NCBI RefSeq assembly: GCF_025755255.1
Contig: NZ_JALIEB010000016.1
Span: 19,706 to 83,705, forward strand
Reading direction: 5' to 3'
From: Roseobacter sinensis
Lineage (GTDB): Bacteria; Pseudomonadota; Alphaproteobacteria; Rhodobacterales; Rhodobacteraceae
DNA: 64,000 bases
The position numbers were made by a program, and so were the translations under genes. Below the pieces are notes generated by a model. It saw nothing but the letters and a program-made list of their open reading frames with translations, did no database searches and had not been told where the DNA came from. Shown here piece after piece: positions 1 to 8,682 of the stretch. Within the stretch, counting starts at the first letter, position 1. Every line of letters starts with the position of its first letter.

Positions 1-132
1 GATGTACCCAGGGAGTCACGCATGCAATAGAAATAAACGGAATAAGTGAAATAAGTGTAACGATTTCGATAGACAGGTCGCGCCATCGAGTGTAAACAAA
101 ACAGGAACAGAATCGCCTTACGGAGTAGTATC

Positions 133-381
133 ATGGGCAAGAACACGAAACGCACCTCGCGCAAAGTCGCATCGCAGGCAGCGGCCACGCTAAGCGACCC
201 GAACGCCTCCGCAACCGCCAAGAGCCTAGCGGCATCGGCGCTGGCGCAGTCCGGGACTGGTAAACAGACGGGGGCGGCGATGGAGGACAAAGCCTCCAAG
301 GTCCTGCAAAGCGAAAAGTACAGCAGTGACACGAAATCGTTGGCAGGAACGGTTCTCTCGCAATCGAACAAGGCGCGCTAG
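133..381 (+). CDS. small Ala/Ser/Lys-rich conserved protein
   Basis: An 82-aa basic protein that starts with MGKNTKR and is rich in Ala, Ser and Lys. It has no Cys, no membrane segment and no signal peptide. The middle repeats a loose theme (SLAASALAQS near residue 33 and SLAGTVLSQS near residue 68), so it may be two copies of one helical unit. A GGAG sits about 8 bases before the ATG. I recall similar small proteins on alphaproteobacterial plasmids and phages without a known role. No function is assigned. Confidence 0.6.
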   Translation: MGKNTKRTSRKVASQAAATLSDPNASATAKSLAASALAQSGTGKQTGAAMEDKASKVLQSEKYSSDTKSLAGTVLSQSNKAR

Positions 382-382
382 A

Positions 383-580
383 CTAGGCGGGTCCGGATCT
401 ATCGAGATCGATATCTCTTTCGATGATATTGACTACGCAAATCTCCTCGGGCCTTACGAGCCAGACCCGCGTGCGGTCGCCGGTGTTCCAGAGATGCTCT
501 TGCCAGACGACAAGTTCTGACCCGTTCACGATTGCTACGCCTTCGCGCACGGGCACGCCTTTGAGCGGACGATCATCCAC
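383..580 (-). CDS. hypothetical 65-aa protein downstream of XRE regulator
   Basis: Possible small gene reading toward the preceding gene, beginning with a GTG 33 bases after the stop of the XRE gene on the same strand. The product is mixed acidic and hydrophobic (VAIVNGSELVVWQEHLWNTGD) and resembles no family I know. The close spacing to the regulator suggests co-transcription, but the start lacks a convincing ribosome site and the frame could be chance. Confidence 0.35.
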   Translation of the reverse strand: MDDRPLKGVPVREGVAIVNGSELVVWQEHLWNTGDRTRVWLVRPEEICVVNIIERDIDLDRSGPA

Positions 581-613
581 CCGCCATCCCGGAGCAGGGT
601 GTCGTCCGGCCTC

Positions 614-826
614 CTAGCTGCGGGGTTTGAGAAGTTCCGAAGGATCGATGTTCAGAGCTTGGGCGATCTTTTCGAGCGTTGTCAGCGAAGCGGAATACTT
701 GGCGTTTTCGATCTTGCCGACATAGCCGCGGTTCACACTTGCACGATGCGCCAATTCCTCCTGGCTGATGCCCTTGGCGCGCCGGGCATCTTGAAGATTC
801 AGACCTACTCGTTCCTTCAAATTCAT
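614..826 (-). CDS. XRE-family (Cro/CI) helix-turn-helix regulator
   Basis: A 70-aa protein made almost entirely of one HTH_3 domain. The recognition segment is visible (GISQEELAHRASVNRGYVGKI, residues about 19-39) and the usual tail IAQALNIDPSELL follows at residues 54-66. Such stand-alone Cro/CI proteins normally repress their own promoter and that of a neighbour. The upstream AT-rich patch around 860-880 is the likely promoter region on the minus strand. Its target cannot be deduced; the element just upstream is an insertion sequence. Confidence 0.85.
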   Translation of the reverse strand: MNLKERVGLNLQDARRAKGISQEELAHRASVNRGYVGKIENAKYSASLTTLEKIAQALNIDPSELLKPRS

Positions 827-1086
827 GACCGAAGCTCGGCCATGATGTGGCGTATTTAACCACGCAATATACTATACATTCGACGATGAAGCGGCTGATA
901 CTGTGTGATTTTCTGTTTCTAAAGGTGTCGATCAAGCTCGCCATTTGATTGAATAAGATAGCATGGTGACTTCATGCAGCGAGGCGGAGTGGTCCTGTTG
1001 GGCAGAGTTTTGCCCATCGTCGCGGCTGAGGCAGGGGTGCGTCGCAATGTGAACTCTCGCTGAAGTGCACTTCCTGATATGTCGTT

Positions 1087-1776
1087 TTACTCCAATCGGT
1101 TCTGGATCTCCATCAGCTTGGTTTCGAAGATCTCCGCCGGGGTGTGGTAGCCGAGGCATTTGCGCGGCGTAGAATTGAGGCGATGGCAAATCGACCTCAA
1201 ATATCGATTTGTCAGCGCTGTCGGTGTGGTTGATCTGGGGAGGTACTTCCGTAGCCTGTTGTTCGTGTTCTCGACCGTGCCTTTCTGGTAAGGCGCTTGC
1301 GGATCACAAAACCATGCATCCGCGCCGATCCCGGCCTTGAGATGTTTCCAGGCCGAGAACTCGGTGCCGCGGTCGAAGGTGATCGATTGACGCGCATCAG
1401 CGGGCAGGGGGGCCAGGCCTTGGATCAACGCCTCCATGATCGGTTTGGATTGGCGATCCTCGTTGCGCATGACGACAGCATAGCGGCTGACACGCTCGAC
1501 CAGGGACGTGACATTCACCTTCCCATGCTCTTTGCGGAACATCATCAAATCGCATTCCCAGTGGCCGAACTCAGCGCGTTCAGAGATACGCTCGGGTCTA
1601 TGGGACAGGCTTTGCGTGTCGAAGATGCGGGTTCTGTTTTGCCTACGGTAACCACGCGGCCTTCGGCGACGGCGATGCTCGGGCAGGTGCCGGTAGAACT
1701 GCTCCTCGCGACCGTCCTTGGAGTAAGCGAAACGATAGATTGTCTCGTGACTGACGCGGATCGGATGTCGTTCTAG
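1087..1776 (-). pseudogene. IS30-family transposase, C-terminal part (split by IS256 insertion)
   Basis: This part carries the DDE catalytic core: FGHWECDLM (first Asp), FDRGTEF (second Asp) and the final Glu in APYQKGTVENTNNRLRKYLPR. It continues in frame from the N-terminal part at 3103-3423 once the inner element is removed: ...MRLER joins HPIRVSHETIYRF. The apparent Met start further upstream lies inside the IS256 end and is not a real gene start. It is non-functional as it stands. Confidence 0.85.
1769..1776. repeat. 8-bp target duplication, left copy (CGTTCTAG)
   Basis: CGTTCTAG directly flanks the IS256-family element on the left and the same octamer lies at 3095-3102 on the right. 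IS256-family transposition produces 8-9 bp duplications, and the duplicated bases are the IS30 transposase codons for L-E-R. This fixes the insertion point to the base. Confidence 0.9.
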
Positions 1777-3094
1777 GGTAGTGTCAAAGATCTTTCGCAC
1801 TTTTGATTTTCACGCGACGACGGCTCCTTGGGTTTGATCCGCGAATAGCGGGGTCATGTTCATGTACTTGCGGGTCGACCAATGTGTCCCTGCGATGTGG
1901 CGCAGGCGCGCCGCGGCCAGGTTCAGGCAGGACTTTCCATCCGGGAATGCGCCAACGACGCGTGTGCGTCGTCTGATCTCACGCATGATCCGTTCGAGTG
2001 GGTTGTTGGTCCTGAGCTTGATCCAATGGCTGTCGGGGAAGCCGTAGTACGCCAGCGTCTCGTGGCCGTGCTTTTCGAGCAGTTCGGCGGCCTTGGCCAG
2101 CTTCATGGCGCGCAGATCGGCGATCACCGCCTGCATCTTCTCAGCCGCGGCCTTGCGGTCCTCCTGGGCGTGGATGGCTTTCAGCATCTTCGACACGTCC
2201 CGTACCTTGCCAGAAGGCACGAGGCCGAAGACGTTCCGGTAAAAGTGCACCACGCAGCGTTGCCACCGGGCGTCCGACAGAAACTCGGCAGCACTCTCCA
2301 CGAGCCCGCGGCAGGCGTCAGAGACGACGAGTTGCACGCCTGACAGGCCGCGATCCACGAGGTGCCGCAGGAATGCCGACCAGCCCGACTTGTCTTCCTT
2401 AGGGCCTTCCATGATGCCCAGAATCTCCCGATAGCCGTCCGTGGTGACGCCGATAGCCACCAGAAGAGAGACGTTGCGCACCTCGCCCGCCCATGAGCGC
2501 TTCATCACGATGCCATCCAAGAAGACGTACGGGTGATCCCCCTCGATCGGCCGGTGCCGCCATTCGTCTATCTTGGCGTAAATCTTCTTGTTGAGATTGC
2601 TCACTGTGCCCGGGCTGACACGCGTGCCCCAGAGCGCCTCGGTGATGTCCTCGACGCGGCGGACTGAAACGCCGGCGAGATACATCTCGATCATGGCCTC
2701 TTCCACGCTGCTCTCGCGGCGTTTATACCGCTCGATGATGGCCGTCTCGAAGGTCTGCTTGCGCAGCTTCGGCATCTTCAGCTTCACCGGTCCGGCCTTC
2801 GTGTCCAGCGACCGCTCGTAGCTACCGGCGCGGGTGTCTTTGCGACCCTCGTTCCGCTCATACTTGCTCGCGCCGCACAAACGGTCGGCTTCCGCATCAA
2901 ACATCGCGTTCAAGGCCTCCTCGACGGTGCCGCGCACCATCTCCCCAAGGTGATCGCGAATGCGCGCCTCGTCGATCTGTATCACTTGCCCAATCGGTTT
3001 GGGCTTCTCATTCTCATCCATTCTTTGCTCCTCTCGGACAGTGTGAAAGGAGCCGTCATCACGGTCAATTGTGCGAAAAACTCTTTACGTTATC
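1777..3094 (-). mobile_element. IS256-family insertion sequence, 1318 bp, complete
   Basis: The element is bounded by imperfect 24-bp inverted repeats (16 of 24 identical). The left end starts GGTAGTGTCAAAGA and the right end, read inward, starts GATAACGTAAAGAG; both run into TTTCGCAC. It is flanked by the 8-bp duplication CGTTCTAG. One intact transposase fills it. The perfect duplication and intact gene suggest a fairly recent insertion. Confidence 0.9.
1810..3021 (-). CDS. IS256-family (mutator-type) transposase
   Basis: A 403-aa DDE transposase of the Transposase_mut family with normal length. It shows the conserved blocks YVFLDGIVMKRSW (first Asp), LVVSDACRGLVESAAEFL (second Asp), the C/H region WQRCVVHFYRNVFG, and a C-terminal RTNNPLERIMREIRRRTRVVGAFPDG with the catalytic Glu. 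An SD (GAGGAG) lies just before the ATG. It would catalyse copy-out movement of this element. Nothing suggests inactivation. Confidence 0.95.
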   Translation of the reverse strand: MDENEKPKPIGQVIQIDEARIRDHLGEMVRGTVEEALNAMFDAEADRLCGASKYERNEGRKDTRAGSYERSLDTKAGPVKLKMPKLRKQTFETAIIERYKRRESSVEEAMIEMYLAGVSVRRVEDITEALWGTRVSPGTVSNLNKKIYAKIDEWRHRPIEGDHPYVFLDGIVMKRSWAGEVRNVSLLVAIGVTTDGYREILGIMEGPKEDKSGWSAFLRHLVDRGLSGVQLVVSDACRGLVESAAEFLSDARWQRCVVHFYRNVFGLVPSGKVRDVSKMLKAIHAQEDRKAAAEKMQAVIADLRAMKLAKAAELLEKHGHETLAYYGFPDSHWIKLRTNNPLERIMREIRRRTRVVGAFPDGKSCLNLAAARLRHIAGTHWSTRKYMNMTPLFADQTQGAVVA

Positions 3095-3102
3095 CGTTCT
3101 AG
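3095..3102. repeat. 8-bp target duplication, right copy (CGTTCTAG)
   Basis: Second copy of the octamer CGTTCTAG that flanks the IS256-family element; it is the native IS30 transposase sequence at the insertion point. Confidence 0.9.
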
Positions 3103-3423
3103 CCGCATGCGTCCCGCTATCTGTTCAGGAGACCATCCGGCCTTCAGTCGATCTTCGATGGCTTCCTTCAGTTCTGGATGCACGATCATCTTCCGATGGA
3201 TCGCACGGCGCGCCTCATATTTGTTCTGAGCGACAAGCGCGTGATAGCCGTTCAGCTCCGGCAATTCGGTGTCCGTGTACTGGTTCCGTTTGATATCGCG
3301 GTAGATGGTTGAAGCGTCACGGCCCAACCGATCTGCTATCTCGGCAATTGGCATTTTGGCCCCAAGCCAGCTAGCCAGCTTGCGGCGTTCATCCAGTCTC
3401 AGGTGAGAGTAGTGGGTTCCCAT
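3103..3423 (-). pseudogene. IS30-family transposase, N-terminal part (split)
   Basis: N-terminal DNA-binding half of the split IS30 transposase. It begins MGTHYSHLRLDERRKLASWL and continues IAEIADRLGRDASTIYRDIKRN, the family helix-turn-helix. The ATG at 3423 has GGAG about 8 bases upstream and matches family starts, so I prefer it to the ATG at 3441. The frame runs into the IS256 end and stops after two foreign codons. A truncated DNA-binding peptide could still be made and bind IS30 ends. Confidence 0.85.
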
Positions 3424-3625
3424 TCTTCGTACTCCATGCAACGTTCTGTTTTAATACAGAATTTGCACTTCGTTTGTGAATCCACCGCTACAGTGTTCTG
3501 AGTCCGATAAGGTTTATTATGTTCATTCTAATTTAAATGCACTGTTCTGGACTACGTCTACCGTCGCACATCAAACGGCAACTCTGGCACCCGAAGCACA
3601 GGCCCGCAAACTGCGGATTGTAACG

Positions 3626-4027
3626 CTATGGTCTCCGACTGAGCCAGTCAAACTCAGTGTCACCGACACAGTTAATGATCCTCCATAATCTGATTTTGGT
3701 ATTTGTCGCCGCAGTGCCATACGCTTCTCTATCGAGCACTGAAAGCGTAATTGCGTATGAAGGATACTCAAAGGATATTGCATGTAGAGACCACCGATTG
3801 ACGGTCACACAGATCAATTTTTCAATAGAAGAACAATCGAAGGTGAACGGGTAGAGAAATCCGGTATGAGGTTCATACTCAATAGTTGCGGTTGCATCAG
3901 TCATTGTGAGTGTTGCCATCAACTGTGGGCCACCTCGTTCCTGAAGCTCCAACCGACAAACCGTGTCGGCAAGCAATGGCCCAGCACTAGCTACAAGTGC
4001 AAAGATCAGAATGCTAGTTTTTGTCAC
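3626..4027 (-). CDS. putative secreted protein of unknown function
   Basis: I take the GTG at 4027 as start: GGAAAG lies 9-10 bases upstream and the product then begins with a classic signal peptide (VTKTSILIFALVASAGPLLADT). The mature part, about 110 aa, has three Cys in the N-terminal two thirds (CRLEL, FDCSS, LICVTV) and alternating hydrophobic residues suggesting beta structure. A longer frame to 4123 would put the signal peptide inside the protein, which is less likely. I recognise no family. Lower GC than the respiratory genes points to acquired DNA. Confidence 0.55.
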   Translation of the reverse strand: MTKTSILIFALVASAGPLLADTVCRLELQERGGPQLMATLTMTDATATIEYEPHTGFLYPFTFDCSSIEKLICVTVNRWSLHAISFEYPSYAITLSVLDREAYGTAATNTKIRLWRIINCVGDTEFDWLSRRP

Positions 4028-4177
4028 ACCCAAGATCTTTCCTTTTTGCGAAATTCTTGCATCGCCATTTACCTTGCGCCTCATTGAAGCAGAGCCATAG
4101 TCTGCATTTACCTGACTCGTCATGTTTCAAAGTCTTGCCACGATTATTCCAAGCAGTTCGAGGCCTCGGTGACGTGG

Positions 4178-4408
4178 TTAGATTTCTGGCGTTTTCTGAC
4201 ACCCCATACATTTGCGAAGGTCAGCCTTAAAAAGTGCATCGTCAACGCCATGTTCTTTGCTGGCGTCTTCGACCGTGTGAAAAGAACTCACCATGCAACC
4301 GACGCACAACATTTTATACTTAATGAAAACTGGAATTGTTTGCGGCCATTGCGTCATCAGCGCGCATAGCGAGAGATCATTCAGGTCGTCACATTTGGGC
4401 CTTTGCAT
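4178..4408 (-). CDS. DUF1858-type redox-disulfide domain protein
   Basis: A 76-aa protein matching the pattern of DUF1858 domains: a PQTIPVFIKYKMLCVGCMVSSFHTVEDA-like block (written here only in outline) where a CVGC motif follows a hydrophobic helix, then EHGVDD. A second Cys pair, CMGC, lies near the C-terminus. DUF1858 proteins are small cytoplasmic proteins often found near hybrid-cluster, NnrS or nitrosative-stress genes; their role is unproven. GAGG lies 5 bases before the ATG. Here it is separated from the denitrification genes by the ABC operon. It is probably monocistronic. Confidence 0.7.
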   Translation of the reverse strand: MQRPKCDDLNDLSLCALMTQWPQTIPVFIKYKMLCVGCMVSSFHTVEDASKEHGVDDALFKADLRKCMGCQKTPEI

Positions 4409-4635
4409 ATCAGCCTCACGAGTGCCTAAACTTTCATCCTAACGGAATCGGTCGCAGCGTCTTTGCGCTAGCACAAACTCGCTGTCACAAGCATATTTCA
4501 AACCTTAGCTCGGAAGATGCGGGTGTTCCCGCCGTAGCTTTAGCATTCCCAAGATCGATTGCGCTTTTGCAGCAACATGCATGGAGCCAGTTCACCTAAC
4601 ACCGGGCACCAAGCGTTGAAGCGAATGAACTTAAT

Positions 4636-5049
4636 TCACTCTGCGATGTGTTGTTTAGCAAGAATGGCCCTGCCTGCGATGATGGCAATGGCCACCCAAA
4701 CGATGAGGCGCAAGGTCATCGCGCCCACCGTGCGCATCTCGAAGGCTCCACCCCCATAGATGTGCAGACCAAAAAGTGCGAACACAGCCGCGATCGAGAC
4801 AGCTATTGTGATAGCGATCCAAACCGCCCAGCGACGCAACATCGCTATCCCAACGCCAGCCAGAACATAGACAAACCCCGATAGAAAATTGAACCACAAT
4901 ACGAAGTAAACCGCGTTGCCAGCTGCTGCCTGCGCAGCTTCACCACCGAAAAGCACTCGGCCACCGGACAGTATCGTCAGAACTCCAAAGACAATGGCGA
5001 CGCCTGCAGCAGTTTTCATTGGCCAATTTCTGTTTGAAAGGTTCTTCAC
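4636..5049 (-). CDS. small integral membrane protein ending the ABC exporter operon
   Basis: A 137-aa protein with four predicted membrane helices (about residues 12-30, 45-68, 72-92 and 108-130) and a Gly/Ala-rich first helix. It starts at a GTG overlapping the stop of the ATPase gene, with GGAGG 7 bases upstream inside that gene, so it is translated as part of the operon. No transport motif is seen. It may be an accessory subunit of the exporter or an unrelated passenger. Confidence 0.7.
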   Translation of the reverse strand: MKNLSNRNWPMKTAAGVAIVFGVLTILSGGRVLFGGEAAQAAAGNAVYFVLWFNFLSGFVYVLAGVGIAMLRRWAVWIAITIAVSIAAVFALFGLHIYGGGAFEMRTVGAMTLRLIVWVAIAIIAGRAILAKQHIAE

Positions 5050-5756
5050 GACACTTCCTCCTCTTGATCTTCCAAAACTCCATCGCGCAGGTGAAACAAC
5101 CGGTCGAAGCGGTCGTAGATCTTTTCGTCATGGGTGACGGCGACAATGCAGGCATCCTGTTCGGCAGCCAGTTTGCGCAGAAGATCCATCACGATCCCCG
5201 CGCGTTTGCTGTCCAGCGCCGCCGTAGGCTCGTCCGCAAGGATGATGCGCGGACTGTTCGCGAGCGCGCGCGCGATAGCCACGCGTTGCGCTTCACCTCC
5301 CGACAGAAGTGCCGGCATGGCGTCCTTGCGATGGCCTACTTCAAGATAATCGAGCAACTCCACAGCCCGCTCTTGAGCCTCCACAGACGATCGACCCGCC
5401 AGCGTCAACACCAAGGCGACATTGTCACGGGCGTTGAGAAACGGAAGCAGGTTGTGGAACTGGAAGATGAAGCCGATCTTGTCGAGCCGCAGGCGGCGCA
5501 GATCGCCGCGCAGGGCGCGGTTGTCATAGACCAGTTCGCCGTCCAGTGTCACCCGGCCTACGGTCGGCGCGATGATGCAGCCGATAACGTTGAGCAGTGT
5601 GGTCTTGCCCGACCCCGACGGGCCCAGCAGGGCCACGACCTCGCCACGGCGTACGGTCAGGTCAATGTCGCGCAGCGCATCGACGCGCGCCTCGCCCTCG
5701 CCAAAATGCTTGGAGACGCCGGCGATCTCGATCAGGGGCTGGCGCGCGTCATCCAT
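5046..5756 (-). CDS. ABC transporter ATP-binding protein (LolD/MacB/DevA type)
   Basis: A 236-aa single nucleotide-binding domain. Walker A is LLGPSGSGKTTLLN (about residues 42-55), the signature is LLSGGEAQRVAIARAL, Walker B is IILADEPTAALD and the H-loop is VAVTHDEKIY. It belongs to the type-VII (FtsX-permease) ABC group that powers extraction or export across the periplasm rather than import. It follows the permease gene by 3 bases, with its SD inside the permease end. It works with the permease and the membrane-fusion protein upstream. Confidence 0.9.
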   Translation of the reverse strand: MDDARQPLIEIAGVSKHFGEGEARVDALRDIDLTVRRGEVVALLGPSGSGKTTLLNVIGCIIAPTVGRVTLDGELVYDNRALRGDLRRLRLDKIGFIFQFHNLLPFLNARDNVALVLTLAGRSSVEAQERAVELLDYLEVGHRKDAMPALLSGGEAQRVAIARALANSPRIILADEPTAALDSKRAGIVMDLLRKLAAEQDACIVAVTHDEKIYDRFDRLFHLRDGVLEDQEEEVS

Positions 5757-5759
5757 TGT

Positions 5760-6896
5760 TCAGCCTCCGATCGCTGTTGCCGGATCAACCTTCAGCGCGG
5801 CGCGGACACCAAGCCCGCTGGCGACGATACAAACCACGATGATAATCCCGCCGAGTGCCGCCGCATTCACCGGCTCCAGCACGACGCGGCGGGGGAAGTA
5901 GTCCTTGACCAGCAGGATCAGGATCAGGCCGAAACTCCAGCCAACCATACCCAGGGCTAGCGATTGTTGCACGATCAGGCTGACGATGGTGCGATCGGGC
6001 GCGCCGATCAGTTTCAAGGTGGCGATCTGCTTCAGTTTCTCCATCGTCATTGTGTAGATGATCAGCGCGATCACCACGGCCGAGACCGTCAGCAGAATAC
6101 CGAGGAACAGGCCGATCTGCCGCTTGGCGCGGTCCACGACCGACCCGATCAGGATCGCCTCCTGCTCTGCCTGCGTCAGCGCGCCGAGGTGCTTCCACTG
6201 ACGAACAGTGGTGGCGACACCCAGCGGATCGGCCGCGGGTTCGAGCCGCGCGATGACCGCCGCAACGGTGTCGGCGCTTTTCAGCAGGCCGGCACCCCGG
6301 GCGGTCTGGACTCGCTGGGCTGGCGGGGCAAGTTGCGATTGCAGGGTTTGCGCATCTGGAAGCGTGATGAACGCGGCAGGGTCGCCGCCCGAATTCATCG
6401 TATCCTCGACCAGGCCGACGACAGCAAAGCTGTTGCGGCCGAGGCGGATGCGGTCGCCGACGACAAGCCCGGTCTGCCGGTCGGCCACCAGTTCGAAATG
6501 GGTCTGCGTGATGCCGCGCCCCTCGGCAATGGTCTGCGGCCCACCTGGGCGCCCTGGCTCATAGCCGATGACATACAGGCGCAGTGTTTCGCCCGCATGG
6601 CGTGCCTCGACGGTCTGGTAGGTGATGCTGCCCGCTTCTGCCACGCCATGCAGCCGGGCGACGGCATCGCGGGTTCTGCCAGGGATCTTTGAGGCCTCCG
6701 CAAAGGGGCCTTGCGTGCCCGATTCCACCACCCATAAATCGGCCTGCGGTGCCTTCACAATATTCAATGCGTCGGCGACCAGACCGTTGTAGATCCCGAT
6801 CATCGCCAGCACGACCGCCATCAGCAGACTGAGACCAAGACAGGTCAGCACAAATCGAAACAGGTTGTGGCGCACATCGCGGTAGGCAAGGTTCAT
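5760..6896 (-). CDS. ABC transporter permease, FtsX/DevC type
   Basis: A 378-aa permease with the FtsX topology: one N-terminal helix (about residues 12-35), a periplasmic domain of roughly 200 residues, then three C-terminal helices, the first near IGLFLGILLTVSAVVIALII. The conserved EKLKQIATLKLIGA block is the coupling helix typical of DevC/MacB permeases. The start overlaps the stop of the fusion-protein gene by 4 bases. The substrate cannot be told from sequence. Confidence 0.88.
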   Translation of the reverse strand: MNLAYRDVRHNLFRFVLTCLGLSLLMAVVLAMIGIYNGLVADALNIVKAPQADLWVVESGTQGPFAEASKIPGRTRDAVARLHGVAEAGSITYQTVEARHAGETLRLYVIGYEPGRPGGPQTIAEGRGITQTHFELVADRQTGLVVGDRIRLGRNSFAVVGLVEDTMNSGGDPAAFITLPDAQTLQSQLAPPAQRVQTARGAGLLKSADTVAAVIARLEPAADPLGVATTVRQWKHLGALTQAEQEAILIGSVVDRAKRQIGLFLGILLTVSAVVIALIIYTMTMEKLKQIATLKLIGAPDRTIVSLIVQQSLALGMVGWSFGLILILLVKDYFPRRVVLEPVNAAALGGIIIVVCIVASGLGVRAALKVDPATAIGG

Positions 6897-8056
6897 GATG
6901 CCCCTCCCCCCAAAACACGCGCCATCCGCCCTTCGGACAGGCCTTTCACGGGAGCCGAGACCACCTGGTCACCCTCGGCCAGTCCGTTCAAGATCTGCAG
7001 CCGGGCGTCTTCCGTGCGATGGCCGAACACCGCAGAAACCTTGGTCAGTTTCCCGTCCCGCACCACCCAAACGCGGCCCTGGTGCCCATCGAAACCGCTG
7101 ACGGCAATCTCGGGCACAAGGAAGGCTTCGGTCAGAAGAGCGACGGTGATCCTGACTTCGGCCTGTTCTCCCAGATAGACTTGCGGCGGACAGCGGTAGC
7201 ACGCGATCCACACGCGCCGCTCCTCGTTGACGCGATCACTCTCGATTCCGATCCGCGCCACCGTGCCGCTAAAGACCTCGTGTGGCAGCGACCGCAGCCG
7301 AACCTCTGCCGACTGGCCCAAGGCAATGGCACCGGCACGCGCTTCGTCGACATAAGCCAGTGTCCAGACGGTTGTGGGGTCCATCAGCGTGAAAATCGGC
7401 TCGCCCGCACGCACGACCGTGCCCGCCTCGACGTGTCGATCTACGATAATCGCGTCGAAGGGTGCCCTCAGGACATGATGATCGAGGAGCGCTTGCTCGT
7501 AGCGCAATGCAGCTTCGGCATCGGCACGTTGTGCCAGCGCGACCGCGATATCGCTTTCGGCCACGGCAAGCTCCGCGGCCGCGACGTCCACGTCGCGCTG
7601 CGCTTCCTCCGCTCTTTGCGCAGAGATCGTGTTGCGGACGGCCAAGGCTTGTTGACGGGTATTGGTCGCCTCACGCTGTGCAAGAACGGCACGTGCACGC
7701 ACGACGTTCGCGCGGGTTCGTCCAAGTGTCGCGTCCGCCGCTTCGGCGGATGCGGCGGCACGTGCCACCCGGGCCTCCTGTTCGGCGGCGTGCAGTCGCG
7801 CCAGTATCTGACCCCGCGCAACGGCATCGCCACCATCGACCTCCAGACCGGTCAAGGCGGCACCAACCTCGAACCCGATCCGGGAAACGATGCGCGCCTC
7901 AACTGTGCCAAGTCCGTAGACCCGGACCGGGACATCCCGATCGATGGTGACCACCGGCACCGCGATGGGGCGTTCGGTCAGAAAGACCCAACCGGCCACG
8001 CCGATCAATGCGATGACGGCAATGGCCACCAGGCCTTGGCGTGTTCTGCGTTTCAT
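6893..8056 (-). CDS. HlyD/MacA-family membrane-fusion (periplasmic adaptor) protein
   Basis: A 387-aa adaptor with an N-terminal anchor (VAIAVIALIGVAGWVFL), a split lipoyl/biotinyl domain (VGAALTGLEVDGGDAVARGQIL), an Ala-rich coiled-coil hairpin (about residues 95-185) and a beta-barrel C-terminal half (APFDAIIVDRHVEAGTVVRAGEPIF). It links an inner-membrane ABC permease to an outer-membrane channel; no TolC-like gene is in the window. It overlaps the TetR stop and the permease start by 4 bases each. Confidence 0.9.
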   Translation of the reverse strand: MKRRTRQGLVAIAVIALIGVAGWVFLTERPIAVPVVTIDRDVPVRVYGLGTVEARIVSRIGFEVGAALTGLEVDGGDAVARGQILARLHAAEQEARVARAAASAEAADATLGRTRANVVRARAVLAQREATNTRQQALAVRNTISAQRAEEAQRDVDVAAAELAVAESDIAVALAQRADAEAALRYEQALLDHHVLRAPFDAIIVDRHVEAGTVVRAGEPIFTLMDPTTVWTLAYVDEARAGAIALGQSAEVRLRSLPHEVFSGTVARIGIESDRVNEERRVWIACYRCPPQVYLGEQAEVRITVALLTEAFLVPEIAVSGFDGHQGRVWVVRDGKLTKVSAVFGHRTEDARLQILNGLAEGDQVVSAPVKGLSEGRMARVLGGGAS

Positions 8057-8667
8057 GAGCTTGGCTCCCCGTCTGGGGCGGCCCGAAACAGGCGCATCTG
8101 CGCGTCGAGAAGTCGCTCGCCCTCTTTCGCAAGCGGGAACGAGCGGTCACCGAGTGACCAACGCAGCGCCATCCCCTGTATCAGCGAAATCAACAGGACC
8201 GCGGCATCTTCCGGGACAAGATCGGAGCGAACGCGCCCCGTATCACGGGCGCGGGTGAGCTCCGCCAGCAGCAGTCCCTGAAAACGCGTCATGAGGGCCC
8301 GAAAACTCTGACGCAGATCGCCGTTTTCGGTTTGCAATTCGTGTGAATGCAGGATCGCGGGGATCGCAGGATTGGCTTCGATCTGGCGAAATTGAACGAG
8401 AACGAGCGCGACCAGCTGTCGATCCGGCTCACGCTCTTTCGCCAGTGCCCCCTCCCATGCGTTTGTCATCCTTTCGGTGATGACCTCTGCCACCGCCTGC
8501 CAAAGGGCCTGTTTCGTCGGGAAGTGTCGGAAGATCGCGGGTTGGGTCAGCCCAACGGCATCCGCGACTGCCTGGGTCGTCAGCCGGTCCGGCCCAAGCT
8601 CATCAGCCAACCGCAGGGCGGTTGCAACGATCTCTGCCTTGCGATCATCGGCGGATTTGCGTGGCAT
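8053..8667 (-). CDS. TetR/AcrR-family repressor of the ABC exporter operon
   Basis: A 204-aa regulator with the N-terminal TetR HTH (LTTQAVADAVGLTQPAIFRHFPTKQALW, split here in description, residues about 24-51) and a helical ligand-binding C-terminal part. It is the first gene of the operon and overlaps the adaptor gene, so it should regulate its own expression with the exporter. A perfect 7-bp inverted repeat lies 16 bases before the start (8683-8704). The inducer is unknown. Confidence 0.88.
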   Translation of the reverse strand: MPRKSADDRKAEIVATALRLADELGPDRLTTQAVADAVGLTQPAIFRHFPTKQALWQAVAEVITERMTNAWEGALAKEREPDRQLVALVLVQFRQIEANPAIPAILHSHELQTENGDLRQSFRALMTRFQGLLLAELTRARDTGRVRSDLVPEDAAVLLISLIQGMALRWSLGDRSFPLAKEGERLLDAQMRLFRAAPDGEPSS

Positions 8668-8682
8668 GCCCGTTGTCCTAAG

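Larger units (their letters stand above)
1061..3471 (-). mobile_element. IS30-family insertion sequence, interrupted by an IS256-family element
   Basis: The outer element carries an IS30-type transposase read from right to left. Its candidate ends share GAAGTGCA plus scattered matches: left about 1061-1083 and right about 3448-3471, inverted relative to each other. Removing the inner element (1318 bp) and one 8-bp duplication leaves about 1085 bp, a normal size for this family. The transposase is cut after codons for MRLER, so the element cannot move itself unless the inner IS excises precisely. The exact ends are estimates. Confidence 0.75.
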
